Shown here piece by piece: positions 1-10,648 of a DNA stretch of 64,000 nt (its first letter is position 1; every line of letters begins with the position of its first letter). The DNA lies in contig NZ_JACJUG010000012.1 of assembly GCF_014174515.1 (NCBI RefSeq), forward strand, positions 1-64,000. Direction: 5' to 3'. The stretch is from Mitsuaria sp. WAJ17 (GTDB taxonomy: Bacteria > Pseudomonadota > Gammaproteobacteria > Burkholderiales > Burkholderiaceae_C). The notes below the pieces were generated by a model. That model saw only the letters and a program-made list of their open reading frames with translations, did not search any database and had not been told where the DNA came from. Both the position numbers and the translations under genes were made by a program.

Positions 1-99
1 CGCCTCATCGGGGACTGGATCCACTTCTACAACCACCGGCGCCCGCATCAGGCGCTGAACATGAGGACTCCCGCTGAGGCGTTTGCATTAGCGGCATGA
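1..99 (+). mobile_element. C-terminal end of an insertion-sequence transposase (partial)
   Basis: The window opens inside an open frame whose last 32 codons include FYNHRRPHQALNMRTP, the typical C-terminal end of the DDE integrase-core transposases of IS3-type (or IS481-type) elements. The final Asp-Asp-Glu glutamate region lies just upstream, outside the window. It stops with TGA at 97-99, directly in an imperfect hairpin. Whether the element is intact cannot be judged from here. IS3 versus IS481 cannot be settled from 32 residues. Confidence 0.75.
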
Positions 100-122
100 C
101 CTGAGCAGGTTCTGCTGGGTCA
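97..122 (+). terminator. Imperfect hairpin at the transposase stop codon
   Basis: TGACC and AGCAG on the left arm pair with CTGCT and GGTCA on the right arm, with a small bulge and a short loop. It begins at the transposase stop codon. It lacks a clear T-tract, so it may be part of the insertion-sequence right end or a weak terminator. From 123 to 271 I see no gene or clear signal. Confidence 0.35.
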
Positions 123-271
123 ATACACCGAGGCCGACAGCGAGCCGGGCCGCTGGCGAGCACGCAGTGCTAGCCGCAGCGTGACGCTGAACTGCACGGA
201 CGGCACAAGCTCTGCTGACCCGCCCAGGGAACGTCAGCTGTGCGTGGCCGCAAGGCCATGACGATGGAGCC

Positions 272-1177
272 CTAGCGCCCCACCCATCCCTGCACCACCA
301 ACCACACCGGCAAGCTGACCATCCCCAGCAGCGTCGACAGCGTGATCAGCCCCGCCACGAAGGGCCCGTTGCCCCCCATGCGCACGGCCAGCACATAGGC
401 GCTCGACGCCGTCGGCAAGGCCGCGAAGGCCATCAGCATCGAGGCTTGCGCCGGGGGCAGCGCGAGCACATGGATCAGCGCCAGCGCCACCAGTGGCAGC
501 GCCGCATGCCGGATGAAGAGCAGGGCACCGGCCAGCCCGGGGGCATCGCGCAGGGCGCCGAAGCGCAGGCCTGCGCCCACAGCCATCAGGCCCAGGGGCA
601 GGGCGGCCACGCCGATCTTCTGCAGGCTGACGGCCGCCGGCTCGGGCAGACGCAGGCCGCTGAGGTTGGCGACAAGCCCCAGCACCGTCGAGACGATCAG
701 CGGATTGCGCACCAGCTCCTTCAGATAACCGTGGCCGCCGTGCCGGGCCAGTGGCCACACCGCCGCCACATTGGCCAGCGGCACGCACAGCGCGATCAGC
801 AGGGCGATCCAGGCCACGCCCTGCGCGCCCTGCAGCCGCTCGGCCAGGGCCAGCGCCACGAAGGAATTGAAACGGAAGGCCACCTGGGCGCCCGAGGCAT
901 GGTTCTGCGCATGCACGCCCGGCCACAGCCGCAGGGCATAGGACAACAGCACGCCGCTGAGCAGCACGGCCACGCCGGCACCGGCCAGGGCCAGGGTCTC
1001 GCCCGGGCGCAGCTGGCTGCGCGAGATGGAGTTGAACAGCAGCACCGGGAACAGCAGGTAGTACACCAGGCGCTCCACGCTGCTCCACACCGGGCGGTCC
1101 AGTGAGGTGTAGCGGCACAGCACGAAGCCGACGACGATCAGCAGGAAGTCGGGGAGCAGGAGCAGCAGGTCGGGCAT
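272..1177 (-). CDS. AEC (auxin efflux carrier) family permease
   Basis: A 301-residue integral membrane protein with about ten hydrophobic segments and no soluble domain, the layout of the AEC/BASS-like transporters that export or exchange small organic anions such as malate or malonate. The N-terminus MPDLLLLLPDFLLIVVGF goes straight into the first membrane segment. The frame is open further upstream to 1348, but that stretch is hydrophilic, rich in Arg and Pro and unlike the family, so the ATG at 1177 was chosen. It is divergent from the gene at 1426. Substrate unknown. Confidence 0.8.
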   Translation of the reverse strand: MPDLLLLLPDFLLIVVGFVLCRYTSLDRPVWSSVERLVYYLLFPVLLFNSISRSQLRPGETLALAGAGVAVLLSGVLLSYALRLWPGVHAQNHASGAQVAFRFNSFVALALAERLQGAQGVAWIALLIALCVPLANVAAVWPLARHGGHGYLKELVRNPLIVSTVLGLVANLSGLRLPEPAAVSLQKIGVAALPLGLMAVGAGLRFGALRDAPGLAGALLFIRHAALPLVALALIHVLALPPAQASMLMAFAALPTASSAYVLAVRMGGNGPFVAGLITLSTLLGMVSLPVWLVVQGWVGR

Positions 1178-1425
1178 GGACGGAGTGTGCCAGCGCCGCC
1201 TTGATAGCGGTCTTGCGATGGGGCGTTGAGTAGGAGGGGCGGGATCCACCTCAGGCGGGCTGTATGTTCGTGCCGCCATGTTCGCGCCGCCATGGGCGGG
1301 ACAAACGTGCGTGCACAGCCAAAACCGTGTGTGCATAGTCGCGAGCATGCACGGGGCTGCATGTGCTGGCGGCGAGCGGGGCGCCGTATCATTCGTTACA
1401 TCTACCCGGCCTTCCGCGCTTGCCC

Positions 1426-1878
1426 ATGAGCCCCATCAACGACAGCACTGACGCCTACGCCCAGACCCGCTTTCCCCTGCACGGCCGGGTGCAGATCGTG
1501 GGCGAGTGGCCCTTTCTGCTGAACCATTCGGAAGGCCCCTTCAACAAGGAGCTGGTCCTGGCCCTGGGGCAGTTGCTGGCGGCGCAGATTCCGGCGCTGC
1601 AGGCGCGGGGGCCCTGGGTGATGCTGGCCATCATCGGCTACAGCACCCTGGCCACTGACGAGGCGCTGCAGACCTTCGCCGGAATGCTGCAGCGGCTGTC
1701 GGCAACCGGCCTGGCGCCAAGAGCTGTTGCCCATGTGACGTCGCCGGAGGTCGAGGGTGCCGGCCTCATGGATGAGGCCATTGCCCGCTGCTTCGATACG
1801 GCCGGGATTCCCTTCGCCAGCTTTAGCGAAGAGGCGCCGGCAAGGGATTGGCTGCAAAGCCAGTTGGGCAGCGACTGA
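1426..1878 (+). CDS. Small uncharacterised protein, possibly SpoIIAA/STAS-like
   Basis: A 150-residue soluble protein that I do not recognise by name. It has no signal peptide and no transmembrane segment. The pattern of short strands (RVQIVGEWPF, VMLAIIGYS, AVAHVTSPEV) alternating with amphipathic helices suggests an alpha/beta fold of the SpoIIAA/STAS kind; this is inference from texture, not from a motif. ATG at 1426 was chosen because the upstream extension is low-quality sequence. It stands alone, with 106 bp to the next gene on the same strand. Confidence 0.6.
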   Translation: MSPINDSTDAYAQTRFPLHGRVQIVGEWPFLLNHSEGPFNKELVLALGQLLAAQIPALQARGPWVMLAIIGYSTLATDEALQTFAGMLQRLSATGLAPRAVAHVTSPEVEGAGLMDEAIARCFDTAGIPFASFSEEAPARDWLQSQLGSD

Positions 1879-1984
1879 GCGCCGTGCGAACGGCCTGCCC
1901 GAGACCTGCCTGAAGACCCGGCCCGCGTGCCGCGAGCTGGCATAGACTGGCATCTCCCTTCAGCCGGTACTCGAGAGGAGACCC

Positions 1985-2962
1985 ATGACCCGTCGCACGA
2001 TTCTCAAGCACATTCCCCTGGCCCTGGCGACCTTGGCCGCACCGGGCATGGTCCTGGCCCAGGCCTATCCGAGCAAGCCGGTCAAGCTGGTCGTGCCCTT
2101 CGCGCCGGGTGGCACCACGGATATCGTGGCCCGCGTGGTGGCCGAAAAGATCAACGGGCCCCTGGGCCAGACCATGATCGTGGAGAACAAGGCCGGCGGC
2201 GGCGGCAAGGTGGGCGCCAACGAGACGGCCAAGTCGGCGCCGGACGGCTATTCCCTCGGCATGGCCACGGTATCGACCACGGCGGCCAATCCGGCCATCG
2301 ACCCCAAGATCCCCTACAACCCGCTGACGGACTTCACGCCCATCATCAATGTGGCCGCCACGCCCAATGTGATCGCGGTGCACCCCAGCTTCCCGGCCCG
2401 CGACTACAAGGGCTTCGTGGCTGAGCTCAAGAAGAACCCCGGCAAGTACAGCTATGCGACCTCGGGCACGGGCGGCATCGGCCACCTGCAGATGGAGCTG
2501 TACAAGTCCCTGGCCGGGGTATTCGTGCTGCACATCCCCTACCGCGGCGCGGGCCCGGCCCTCAATGACACGGTGGCCGGGCAGGTGCCCATGATCTTCG
2601 ACAACCTGCCCTCGGCGCTGCCCTTCATCAAGGACGGCCGGCTGATACCCATCGTCGTGGCCGCGCCTCAGCGCCTGGCTCAGCTGCCCCAGGTGCCCAC
2701 CTTCAAGGAGGTCGGCCTGGAGCCGGTGAACCGCATGGCCTACTACGGCATCTACGGTCCCAAGGGCCTGCCCAAGGAGGTGGTGGACAAGGTCAGCACG
2801 GCCGTCAAGAAGACGCTGGAGATGCCCGATGTGCGCAAGCGCATCGAGGACACTGGCGCCCTGATCGTGGCCAACACGCCTGAGCAGTTCGCCGCGCAGA
2901 TCAAGGCCGAGTACGAGGTCTACAAGAAAGTCGTCGAGACCCAGAAGCTGAAGCTGGACTGA
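1985..2962 (+). CDS. Bug-family tripartite tricarboxylate transporter substrate-binding protein
   Basis: A 325-residue periplasmic binding protein. Residues 1-26 form a signal peptide ([19 protein letters not shown]...LAQA), and mature [19 protein letters not shown] is the hallmark start of the Bug/TctC family, which binds carboxylates and related small molecules. Length matches the family (about 320-330). A GAGAGGAG ribosome site precedes the ATG. No tctA/tctB membrane genes are adjacent; orphan Bug proteins are very common in Burkholderiales. Ligand not deducible. Confidence 0.92.
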   Translation: MTRRTILKHIPLALATLAAPGMVLAQAYPSKPVKLVVPFAPGGTTDIVARVVAEKINGPLGQTMIVENKAGGGGKVGANETAKSAPDGYSLGMATVSTTAANPAIDPKIPYNPLTDFTPIINVAATPNVIAVHPSFPARDYKGFVAELKKNPGKYSYATSGTGGIGHLQMELYKSLAGVFVLHIPYRGAGPALNDTVAGQVPMIFDNLPSALPFIKDGRLIPIVVAAPQRLAQLPQVPTFKEVGLEPVNRMAYYGIYGPKGLPKEVVDKVSTAVKKTLEMPDVRKRIEDTGALIVANTPEQFAAQIKAEYEVYKKVVETQKLKLD

Positions 2963-2971
2963 GCCCCGTCC

Positions 2972-3925
2972 GTGCCGCGCGCCCGCCAGACCCCTGTGCC
3001 TGCGCCCGCTGGCCCGCCGGCCAGCAGCGCAAGGCGGGCCAGCGCGCAGGCGGCTGAGCTCTTCCTGGAGGCGCTGTGGCTGGAGGACGGCCTCTCTACG
3101 GCCACCCGCCAGGCCTATGGCCGTGACCTGGCCCTGCTGGCCGACTGGCTGGACGCCGAACGGGGCCGCTGCATCGACGAGGCCAGCCAGGCCGACCTGC
3201 AGGCCTACATCAGCGCCCGTCATGAGGGCAGCAAACCCAGCAGCGCCAACCGGCGCCTGAGCGTCTTCAAACGCTACTTCCGCTGGGCACTTCGTGAAGG
3301 CCGGCTGAGGCAAGACCCGACCCTGCAGCTGCTGCCCTCGCACCGCCTGCAGCGCAGCATCAAGACCCTCAGCCAGGCCCAGGTCGAGGCCCTGCTGCAG
3401 GCGCCGGATGTGGACGAGGCCCTGGGCCTGCGCGACCGCGCCATGCTGGAACTGATGTATGCCAGCGGCCTGCGCGTCAGCGAGCTGGTGGAGTTGAAGA
3501 CCCTGCATGTGGGTCTCAAGGAAGCGGCCATGCGGGTGATGGGCAAGGGCAGCAAGGAGCGCCTGCTGCCCTTTGGCGAAGAGGCCCGGGACTGGCTGCT
3601 GCGCTATCTGCGTGAGGCCCGGCCCCAGCTGGCCGCCGGCAAGCAGCCCGAGGCGCTGTTCCTCAACCGCTACGGCGAGGCGCTCAGCCGGCAGATGTTC
3701 TGGCGGCTGGTGAAGAAGTATGCGCTGCAGGCTGGCATCCGCCAGAGCATTTCGCCGCACACGCTGCGCCATGCCTTTGCGACCCACCTGTTGAACCATG
3801 GGGCCGATCTGCGTGCCGTGCAGTTGCTGCTGGGTCATGCCGACCTCTCCACCACGCAGATCTACACCCACGTGGCCCGCGAGCGCCTCAAGGCCCTGCA
3901 CGCCCAGCACCACCCGCGGGGCTGA
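2972..3925 (+). CDS. xerD: Tyrosine recombinase XerD
   Basis: Site-specific recombinase that, with XerC, resolves chromosome dimers at dif under FtsK control. The 317-residue protein has an N-terminal SAM-like core-binding domain (about 30-115) and a C-terminal catalytic domain. The catalytic residues are visible: R168 in ASGLRVSEL, K192 in GKGSKER, H263-x-x-R266 in HTLRH, H289 in LLGHA and nucleophile Y298 in IYTHV. The start is GTG, 9 bp after the preceding stop. The N-terminus is about 20 residues longer than usual, so a later start is possible. XerD rather than XerC is inferred from overall resemblance. Confidence 0.9.
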   Translation: MPRARQTPVPAPAGPPASSARRASAQAAELFLEALWLEDGLSTATRQAYGRDLALLADWLDAERGRCIDEASQADLQAYISARHEGSKPSSANRRLSVFKRYFRWALREGRLRQDPTLQLLPSHRLQRSIKTLSQAQVEALLQAPDVDEALGLRDRAMLELMYASGLRVSELVELKTLHVGLKEAAMRVMGKGSKERLLPFGEEARDWLLRYLREARPQLAAGKQPEALFLNRYGEALSRQMFWRLVKKYALQAGIRQSISPHTLRHAFATHLLNHGADLRAVQLLLGHADLSTTQIYTHVARERLKALHAQHHPRG

Positions 3926-3987
3926 GCGCTGAGGTCTGGGGTGGGGTCAGGTCTTGCCTGCCGCCTGAACCGCCGCCCGCAAGCCGC

Positions 3988-4458
3988 TCAGCGCACAGGC
4001 AGCGGGGAGGGCGGCTTGATCTCCTCCAGGCAGATCATGGAGCGCACGTCGGCCACGCCAGGCAGCTGCATCAGCTTGTCGGTCAGGAACTGAGAGAGGG
4101 ATTTCAGATCGGCCGCCACCACCTTGAGCAGATAGTCGCAGTCGCCCGAGACCGTGTGGCATTCCAGGATCTCGGGGAAGGCCTTGAGCAGGGTCTCGAT
4201 GTCCCGGACCCGCACAAAGGCCTGAGCCTCGATGTTGAGGCTCACGAAGGCCGTCACGCCCAAGCCCAGGGACTGCGGGTCCACCTCGGCACGGTAGCCA
4301 CGCAGCACGCCGCGTTCCTCCAGCGCCCGGACCCGACGAAAGCACTGCGGGGCCGACAGCTGCACCCGCGCGGCCAGGTCCACATTGGCAATGCGGCCCT
4401 CGCGCTGGAGGATCTCGACGATGCGGGCGTCCAGGGTATCGAGCGGGGCGTGGGACAT
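3988..4458 (-). CDS. Lrp/AsnC family transcriptional regulator
   Basis: A 156-residue regulator: N-terminal winged helix-turn-helix (about 8-58, LDARIVEILQREGRIANVDLA then the recognition helix SAPQCFRRVRAL), followed by an RAM ligand-binding domain (about 70-150) with the family VSGDCDYLLKV stretch. Such proteins control amino-acid metabolism and transport. ATG at 4458 was chosen; an in-frame ATG nine bases upstream is an alternative. It is divergent from the MarC gene, with about 120 bp between them. Confidence 0.9.
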   Translation of the reverse strand: MSHAPLDTLDARIVEILQREGRIANVDLAARVQLSAPQCFRRVRALEERGVLRGYRAEVDPQSLGLGVTAFVSLNIEAQAFVRVRDIETLLKAFPEILECHTVSGDCDYLLKVVAADLKSLSQFLTDKLMQLPGVADVRSMICLEEIKPPSPLPVR

Positions 4459-4581
4459 GTCTGGCATGGGATGAAAGCACGGGCTGGCCCGCATGATCGC
4501 AGGCCGCTTCGCGTGAGGATGGCACGCGAGCTAATGGTTAACCCGTGGTCCGCAGACCGAACTCGCGGACAATGGCGCCCC

Positions 4582-5184
4582 ATGGACCACAGCTTTCTCT
4601 CCGCCCTGATCCTGCTCCTGCTGGTGCTGGATCCGCTGGGCAGCCTTCCCATCTTCATCCCCATCATGCGCGCCGTGCCCAAGGAGCGGCGCGTCAAGGT
4701 GGCCGTGCGCGAGGTCGGCATCGCCTTCCTGGTGCTCTTCGCATTCATGTTCCTGGGCGACGGCTTCCTGCGCGTCATGCACCTGTCCGAGCGCTCGCTG
4801 GAGGTGGCCGGCGGCGTGATCCTGCTGATCATCGCGATGCGCATGATCTTCGGCAGCTCCGGCGAATCGGCCTACGGCGTGGAGCCGGGCCGCGAGCCCC
4901 TGATCTTTCCGCTGGCCGTGCCGCTGCTCGCCGGGCCGTCCGCCATGGCGACGGTGCTGCTGCTGGCCTCGCGCCAGCCGGACCGCATCATGGAATGGGT
5001 GGGCGCCCTGACCGCCGCCATGCTGATCTCCGGCCTGACCCTGGTCCTGGCGGACCGCATCCGCAAGCTGCTGGGCGACTCGGTGGTCTCGGCCATTGAG
5101 AAGCTGATGGGGCTGGTGCTGACCGCCATTGCCGTGGAAATGGTGCTGGCGGGCCTGAAGCGCTATTTCATCGGCGGGCTGTGA
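4582..5184 (+). CDS. MarC family integral membrane protein
   Basis: A 200-residue inner-membrane protein with about six hydrophobic segments. The start DHSFLSALILLLLVLDPLG with the conserved LDPLGSLPIF and the later PLAVPLLAGPSAMAT are characteristic of the MarC (UPF0056) family. The function of the family is unresolved; an early link to multiple antibiotic resistance was not upheld in E. coli. Length matches the family, and the start ATG at 4582 puts the first membrane helix at the N-terminus. Confidence 0.88.
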   Translation: MDHSFLSALILLLLVLDPLGSLPIFIPIMRAVPKERRVKVAVREVGIAFLVLFAFMFLGDGFLRVMHLSERSLEVAGGVILLIIAMRMIFGSSGESAYGVEPGREPLIFPLAVPLLAGPSAMATVLLLASRQPDRIMEWVGALTAAMLISGLTLVLADRIRKLLGDSVVSAIEKLMGLVLTAIAVEMVLAGLKRYFIGGL

Positions 5185-5203
5185 GCCTGTCTGGCCCATG
5201 AGA

Positions 5204-5235
5204 AAAGCCGGCTGATGGCGACATCAGCCGGCTTT
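5204..5235. terminator. Bidirectional rho-independent terminator
   Basis: A perfect 14-bp stem (AAAGCCGGCTGATG / CATCAGCCGGCTTT) with a GCGA tetraloop lies between the convergent MarC and TRAP transporter genes. The A-run on the left and T-run on the right let it end transcription from both sides. Confidence 0.9.
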
Positions 5236-5253
5236 GTCATTGCGGCGGCAAGC

Positions 5254-6836
<1,583 letters not shown>

Positions 6837-6840
<4 letters not shown>

Positions 6841-7445
6841 TGCAGGGGCCTCTCGTAGTGCGTGTCCATGTTGTAGCGGTGGCCGAGCCAGCCAATGCGC
6901 TTGATGATCTCGGCCACGCCCTGCAGCCAGACCAGGGCGAAGCCCAGGGGCAGCATCAGCACGGCGGGCCAGCGGATCAGACCGCCGGCGTTGCTGGAGA
7001 CCTCACCGCTGACCAGCAGCTTGTGCACATAAGCCAGGAAGCCCAGGCTGGCGATGCTGTCGTCCGGCCGCATGCCGGTGGTGAGCTTGCCCATGAAGAG
7101 ACCCCAGGACAGCCAGGCCATGTAGCCGATCACCGGCAGCAGGAAGACGGTGATGCCGAAGAGGTCCACCAACACCTTGCTCTTGCCGCTGAGGCGGCTG
7201 TAGATCAGGTCCACCCGCACATGCTCGTTGATGCGCAGGACCTGGGCAGCGCCCAGCATCACGCAGGCGGCGAACAGGTACCACTGGATCTCGAGGAAGG
7301 CGTTCGAGCTGTAGTCGAAGGTGTAGCGGACGACGGCGTTGGCCGCACTGATGAGGCAGGACAGCAGCACGGCCCATTCGGCGAGCACGCCGAACCGGTC
7401 GTTGAGTCTGTCGATGGCCTCCGCAAAGGCAATCAAGGCGTTCAT
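6837..7445 (-). CDS. TRAP transporter small permease subunit (DctQ family)
   Basis: A 202-residue membrane protein with four hydrophobic segments, the DctQ partner of the large permease just downstream, to which it is coupled by a 4-bp ATGA overlap. The motif EIQWYLFAACVMLGAAQVLRINEHVRVD is the conserved DctQ core (E at the end of helix 2, then RxNEHVRVD). ATG at 7445 has an AGGA ribosome site 8 nt upstream; an in-frame ATG six codons earlier is less well placed. Confidence 0.9.
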
Positions 7446-7589
7446 GGGCAGTTCCTGGAGCAAAGGGTAGGGCGGTGGGCCCTGCCAGCTTGGTCCGGAC
7501 TGTATCGATTGCCCGCTGAACGCTGCCTGAATTCGACGCCGGATGAGGGTAAGCCCCGAGCAGGCGAGGCGCGTACCCTCTGCCCGGGT

Positions 7590-7931
7590 TCAGCCCTGGG
7601 TGGCTGCCACGTAGAGCTTGGTGCAGCGCGCACCCGAGCGGCAGAAGGCCAGCACGGGGCCGGGCAGGGTGGTCAGCAACTCGCGGAAGGCGGCGATCTC
7701 TTCGGGCGACTGATAACCGCCTGCCACTGGCAGGTGTGCGTACTGCAGGCCGGCTGCCGCCGCAGCAGCCGCCACGCTGGCGCTGCTGGGCTGCTCGGGG
7801 CCCCCCTCGCCGTCGGGGCGGTTGTTGATCACGCTGCGGAAACCGGCCGCTGCGGCCTCGGCCATGGCTGCGGGCTCCAACTGCGGGGCGACGGCGAAGT
7901 CGGGCGTCAGGCGATTGAGCGGCAGGGTCAT
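7590..7931 (-). CDS. TIGR01244/DUF442 family sulfurtransferase or phosphatase-like protein
   Basis: A 113-residue single-domain protein of the DUF442 (Blh-type) family. Near its end it carries CRSGARC, a Cys-x4-Arg active-site loop like that of rhodaneses and related phosphatases. The N-terminal half contains the family phrase FRSVINNRPDGE. In other bacteria such domains sit with beta-lactamase-like persulfide dioxygenases, which suggests handling of sulfane sulfur; no such partner is adjacent here. ATG at 7931 is the only good start. Confidence 0.85.
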   Translation of the reverse strand: MTLPLNRLTPDFAVAPQLEPAAMAEAAAAGFRSVINNRPDGEGGPEQPSSASVAAAAAAAGLQYAHLPVAGGYQSPEEIAAFRELLTTLPGPVLAFCRSGARCTKLYVAATQG

Positions 7932-7974
7932 GGTTCGAGGCTCCGAGTGGTGATGGCGGATGATGCTAGCGGGA

Positions 7975-8421
7975 TCAGGGCGCCAGGGCCTTCTTGACCG
8001 CGGCAGACACCAGTCCCATGTCGGCCTTGCCGGCCAACTGGGTCTTGACTGCGGCCATCACCTTGCCCATGTCGCCTGGGCCCTTGGCACCGAGCTCGGC
8101 CACGATGGCGGCCACGGCGGACTGGATCTCGGCCTCACTGAGGCGGGCCGGCAGGTAGGCTTCCAGCACCACGACTTCGGCGGCTTCCTTGTCGGCCAGG
8201 TCCTGGCGGGCAGCGGCGGTGTACTGGGCGATGGCGTCCTTGCGCTGCTTGATGAGCTTATCGACGATGCCAACCAGCATCACGTCATCCACGTCCACGC
8301 GCTCATCGACTTCCTTCTGCTTGACGGCGGCCAGCAGCATGCGGATGGTCGAGAGCCGGTCGGCTTCCTTGGCGCGCATGGCGGCCTTCATGTCTTCGGT
8401 GATGCGTTCTTTGAGCGTCAT
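7975..8421 (-). CDS. GatB/YqeY domain-containing protein
   Basis: A 148-residue helical protein, MTLKERITEDMKAAMRAKE at the start and a C-terminal MGKVMAAVKTQLAGKADMG helix region, matching the YqeY family that resembles the tRNA-binding tail of the GatB amidotransferase subunit. It lies downstream of rpsU on the same strand, an arrangement widely conserved in proteobacteria (rpsU-yqeY-dnaG). A strong terminator separates it from rpsU, so it may depend on read-through or its own promoter. ATG at 8421 was preferred over an in-frame ATG three codons earlier. Confidence 0.9.
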   Translation of the reverse strand: MTLKERITEDMKAAMRAKEADRLSTIRMLLAAVKQKEVDERVDVDDVMLVGIVDKLIKQRKDAIAQYTAAARQDLADKEAAEVVVLEAYLPARLSEAEIQSAVAAIVAELGAKGPGDMGKVMAAVKTQLAGKADMGLVSAAVKKALAP

Positions 8422-8476
8422 GATGAGCAATCAGTGATAAGGCTGGACGTCAGGGCTGGATTCCGCCCCGAAATGG

Positions 8477-8509
8477 AAAAAGCCCGCGACAGCGTCCTGC
8501 GCGGGCTTT
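8477..8509 (-). terminator. Terminator downstream of rpsU
   Basis: A 10-bp stem (8479-8488 with 8500-8509, AAAGCCCGCG/CGCGGGCTTT) is followed on the minus strand by five T residues. It lies between rpsU and the yqeY-like gene. Confidence 0.85.
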
Positions 8510-8581
8510 GTTGAAGAGGCAAGCCTCTTCAGCAGCGTGGACGCCTGACGGCGCCAGAAAACGAGAAGCTCAGCGAGAAGC

Positions 8582-8794
8582 TCAGTACAGCTTCTTGGGC
8601 AGCTGCATGCTGCGAACGCGCTTGTAGTGACGCTTGACGGCGGCGGCCTTCTTGCGCTTGCGCTCGGCAGTGGGCTTTTCGTAGAACTCACGAGCACGCA
8701 GCTCGGTGAGCAGGCCCAGCTTTTCGATGGTGCGCTTGAAGCGGCGCAGGGCCACGTCGAACGGCTCGTTTTCTTTGACGCGAATGGTGGTCAT
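8582..8794 (-). CDS. rpsU: 30S ribosomal protein S21
   Basis: A 70-residue, very basic small-subunit protein that helps base-pairing between mRNA leaders and 16S rRNA. It starts [21 protein letters not shown] and has the conserved [21 protein letters not shown] block and the C-terminal LPKKLY. Length equals the family. It has its own promoter about 135 bp upstream and a hairpin in its leader. Confidence 0.97.
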
Positions 8795-8867
8795 GAAGCA
8801 ATAGTTCCTTCAAGGTGCGCTCGGTGTTCGCCTGAGCTGGTCAAACCAGGATTGGCTTGACAGCTCT

Positions 8868-8894
8868 GAAGCGGAAGTATCCGGAGTCCGCTTC
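8868..8894 (-). promoter_or_regulatory. Leader hairpin upstream of rpsU
   Basis: A perfect 8-bp inverted repeat (GAAGCGGA/TCCGCTTC) with an 11-nt loop falls in the transcribed leader between the predicted rpsU promoter and start codon. It may be part of a regulatory structure; nothing more can be said from sequence alone. Confidence 0.4.
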
Positions 8895-8929
8895 CGAATC
8901 GACGCGCGGGTTTGCTAGCAAAGACAGGG

Positions 8930-8959
8930 ATTATAGCCACAGATTTGCCAGTTCGCCAA
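8930..8959 (-). promoter_or_regulatory. Predicted sigma-70 promoter of rpsU
   Basis: On the minus strand a consensus -10 box TATAAT (8935-8930) lies 18 bp after a TTGGCG -35 box (8959-8954). It sits in the gap between the upstream flavoprotein gene and rpsU and would give a leader of about 125-130 nt. Confidence 0.65.
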
Positions 8960-8978
8960 GATGGTGTCCGAGGGCGTT

Positions 8979-10223
8979 TCAGGCAGCCACAGCGCCGGTG
9001 TCCAGCGACTGTTGGCGGGCCAGCACGCCTTGCGCGCAGGCATGGGCGCTGGCCCAGGCCCACTGGAAGTTGTAGCCGCCCAGCCAGCCGGTCACGTCCA
9101 CCACCTCGCCGATGAAGAACAGGCCCGGCTGGCGCCGACTTTCCAGGGTCTGGGAACTGAGTTCGCGGGTGCTGACACCGCCCCGCATCACCTCGGCCTT
9201 CTTCCAGCCTTCGTCGCCGGCGGGCGTGAGCTGCCACTGCTTGAGGCTGCGGGCGAGGGTCTCGAGGTCCCTGTCCTTGCAGTCGGCCAGGGGGCGGCTG
9301 CCGTCCAGACCCTGCTGTTTGAGCCAGGTCTGAGCCAGGCGGGCCGGCATCCATTCGCCCAGCGCATTGCCCAGCTGCTTGCGGCTGTGGGCCTTGGCTT
9401 CGCGCAGGGCGCCGGCCAGATCCAGGGCGGGCAGGAGGTCGATCTCGATGCCATGGCCGGGCTGCCAGTAGCTGGAGATCTGCAGGATGGCCGGACCGCT
9501 GAGCCCGCGGTGTGTGAAAAGCAGGTCCTCCAGAAAGCGGGTGCGCTGCTTGCCCTGCCCGGTGCTGACCGCCACTTCCAGCGAGAGGCCGGCCAGCTCG
9601 GCGAAGGGCGCCCAGCTATCGGCGGAGAAAGTCAAGGGGACGAGGGCGGGGCGCGGCGTGACCAGCTCATGGCCGAACTGCCGGGCCAGGCGCAAGCCGA
9701 AGTCACTGGCGCCGATCTTGGGCACGGGCAGGCCGCCGCAGGCCACCACAAGGGAATGCGCGCGGACAGGCCCCTGGCTGGTCTCCAGCTCGAAGCCCTG
9801 GTCCAGGGCATGGACGGCAGCTACCGTGCAGGGCTGCCAGCGCTGCACGCCCCCGGCCTCGCACTCGTCTTTCAGCATCTGGATGATGCGCTCGCTACCT
9901 TCGTCACAGAACAATTGGCCGCGATGCTTCTCATGGAAGCCGATGCCATGCTTCTGCAACAGGGCCATGAAGTCCTGCGGTGTGTAGCGCGCCAGAGCCG
10001 AGCGGCAGAAGTGGGGGTTCTCGGAGAGGTAATTGCCGGGCCCGGCTTCGCGGTTGGTGAAGTTACATCGCCCGCCACCGGAAATGCGGATCTTCTCCGC
10101 CAGGCGCGGCGCATGATCGATCAGCAGGGCCCGCAGGCCCAACTGGCCGGCCTGGGCTGCGCAGAAGAGGCCGGCAGCACCGGCGCCGATGATGATGAGG
10201 TCAAAGTCAGGCGTGGCAGGCAT
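8979..10223 (-). CDS. HI0933/YhiN-type NAD(P)/FAD-dependent oxidoreductase
   Basis: A 414-residue flavoprotein. The N-terminal Rossmann motif IIIGAGAAGLFCA binds FAD, and SGGGRCNFTN and the C-terminal VDVTGWLGGYNFQWAWASA are signatures of the BaiN/HI0933 (TIGR00275/TIGR03862-like) family. The reaction is not established for most members. ATG at 10223 was chosen because the Rossmann strand follows at once; the frame stays open far upstream through non-coding-looking sequence. Confidence 0.9.
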   Translation of the reverse strand: MPATPDFDLIIIGAGAAGLFCAAQAGQLGLRALLIDHAPRLAEKIRISGGGRCNFTNREAGPGNYLSENPHFCRSALARYTPQDFMALLQKHGIGFHEKHRGQLFCDEGSERIIQMLKDECEAGGVQRWQPCTVAAVHALDQGFELETSQGPVRAHSLVVACGGLPVPKIGASDFGLRLARQFGHELVTPRPALVPLTFSADSWAPFAELAGLSLEVAVSTGQGKQRTRFLEDLLFTHRGLSGPAILQISSYWQPGHGIEIDLLPALDLAGALREAKAHSRKQLGNALGEWMPARLAQTWLKQQGLDGSRPLADCKDRDLETLARSLKQWQLTPAGDEGWKKAEVMRGGVSTRELSSQTLESRRQPGLFFIGEVVDVTGWLGGYNFQWAWASAHACAQGVLARQQSLDTGAVAA

Positions 10224-10648
10224 GGAGCAGGGCGAGGCGCGGCAGGAGGATGCCGGGGCAGGGCTTGTGGGGCGGATGAAGGCGAAAGAACGCGAATGGA
10301 GTCGAATCGATGAGTGGTCCCGCGGACCCCCATGGATCGAATCGGGACGCGGGCCCCGCATTCTCGCCGCAAGAGGCCCATAACCTGCCAAGGGATGGGG
10401 CCAGTGGCCCGCAGCGGCAGGATCGGGGCCGCCCCTGACGAGTAGGATGACCCAAATAGGGGGCAGGCGTCGCCGCCAAGCGGTCTGGTTTTGGCTACCA
10501 TGCGCGGAGCAATCACAGGCCGACAGCGACAGGCCGACAGCACCCGTCCACGCAAGGGATGGGATGCTCGCCCGGTACGTGCCCTGCCAGGGGTGCTCAC
10601 GGGCCGGCGCGAGGGAGCATCGGAAAGAAGCAAGAAGGCTTTCAAGGC
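10224..10648. other. Intergenic region without a recognised gene (425 bp)
   Basis: This divergent gap between the flavoprotein and PAS-protein genes should hold both promoters. I see a short GC palindrome (GGTCC-CGC-GGACC, near 10316-10328) and a tandem pair of AGGCCGACAG at 10517-10526 and 10531-10540. No tRNA, riboswitch or convincing coding frame was recognised. Confidence 0.5.

Noticed and set aside
10517-10540. Tandem AGGCCGACAG repeat as a regulatory or CRISPR-like array
   Set aside because: Only two short copies 4 bp apart; too little for an array, and no associated protein genes.
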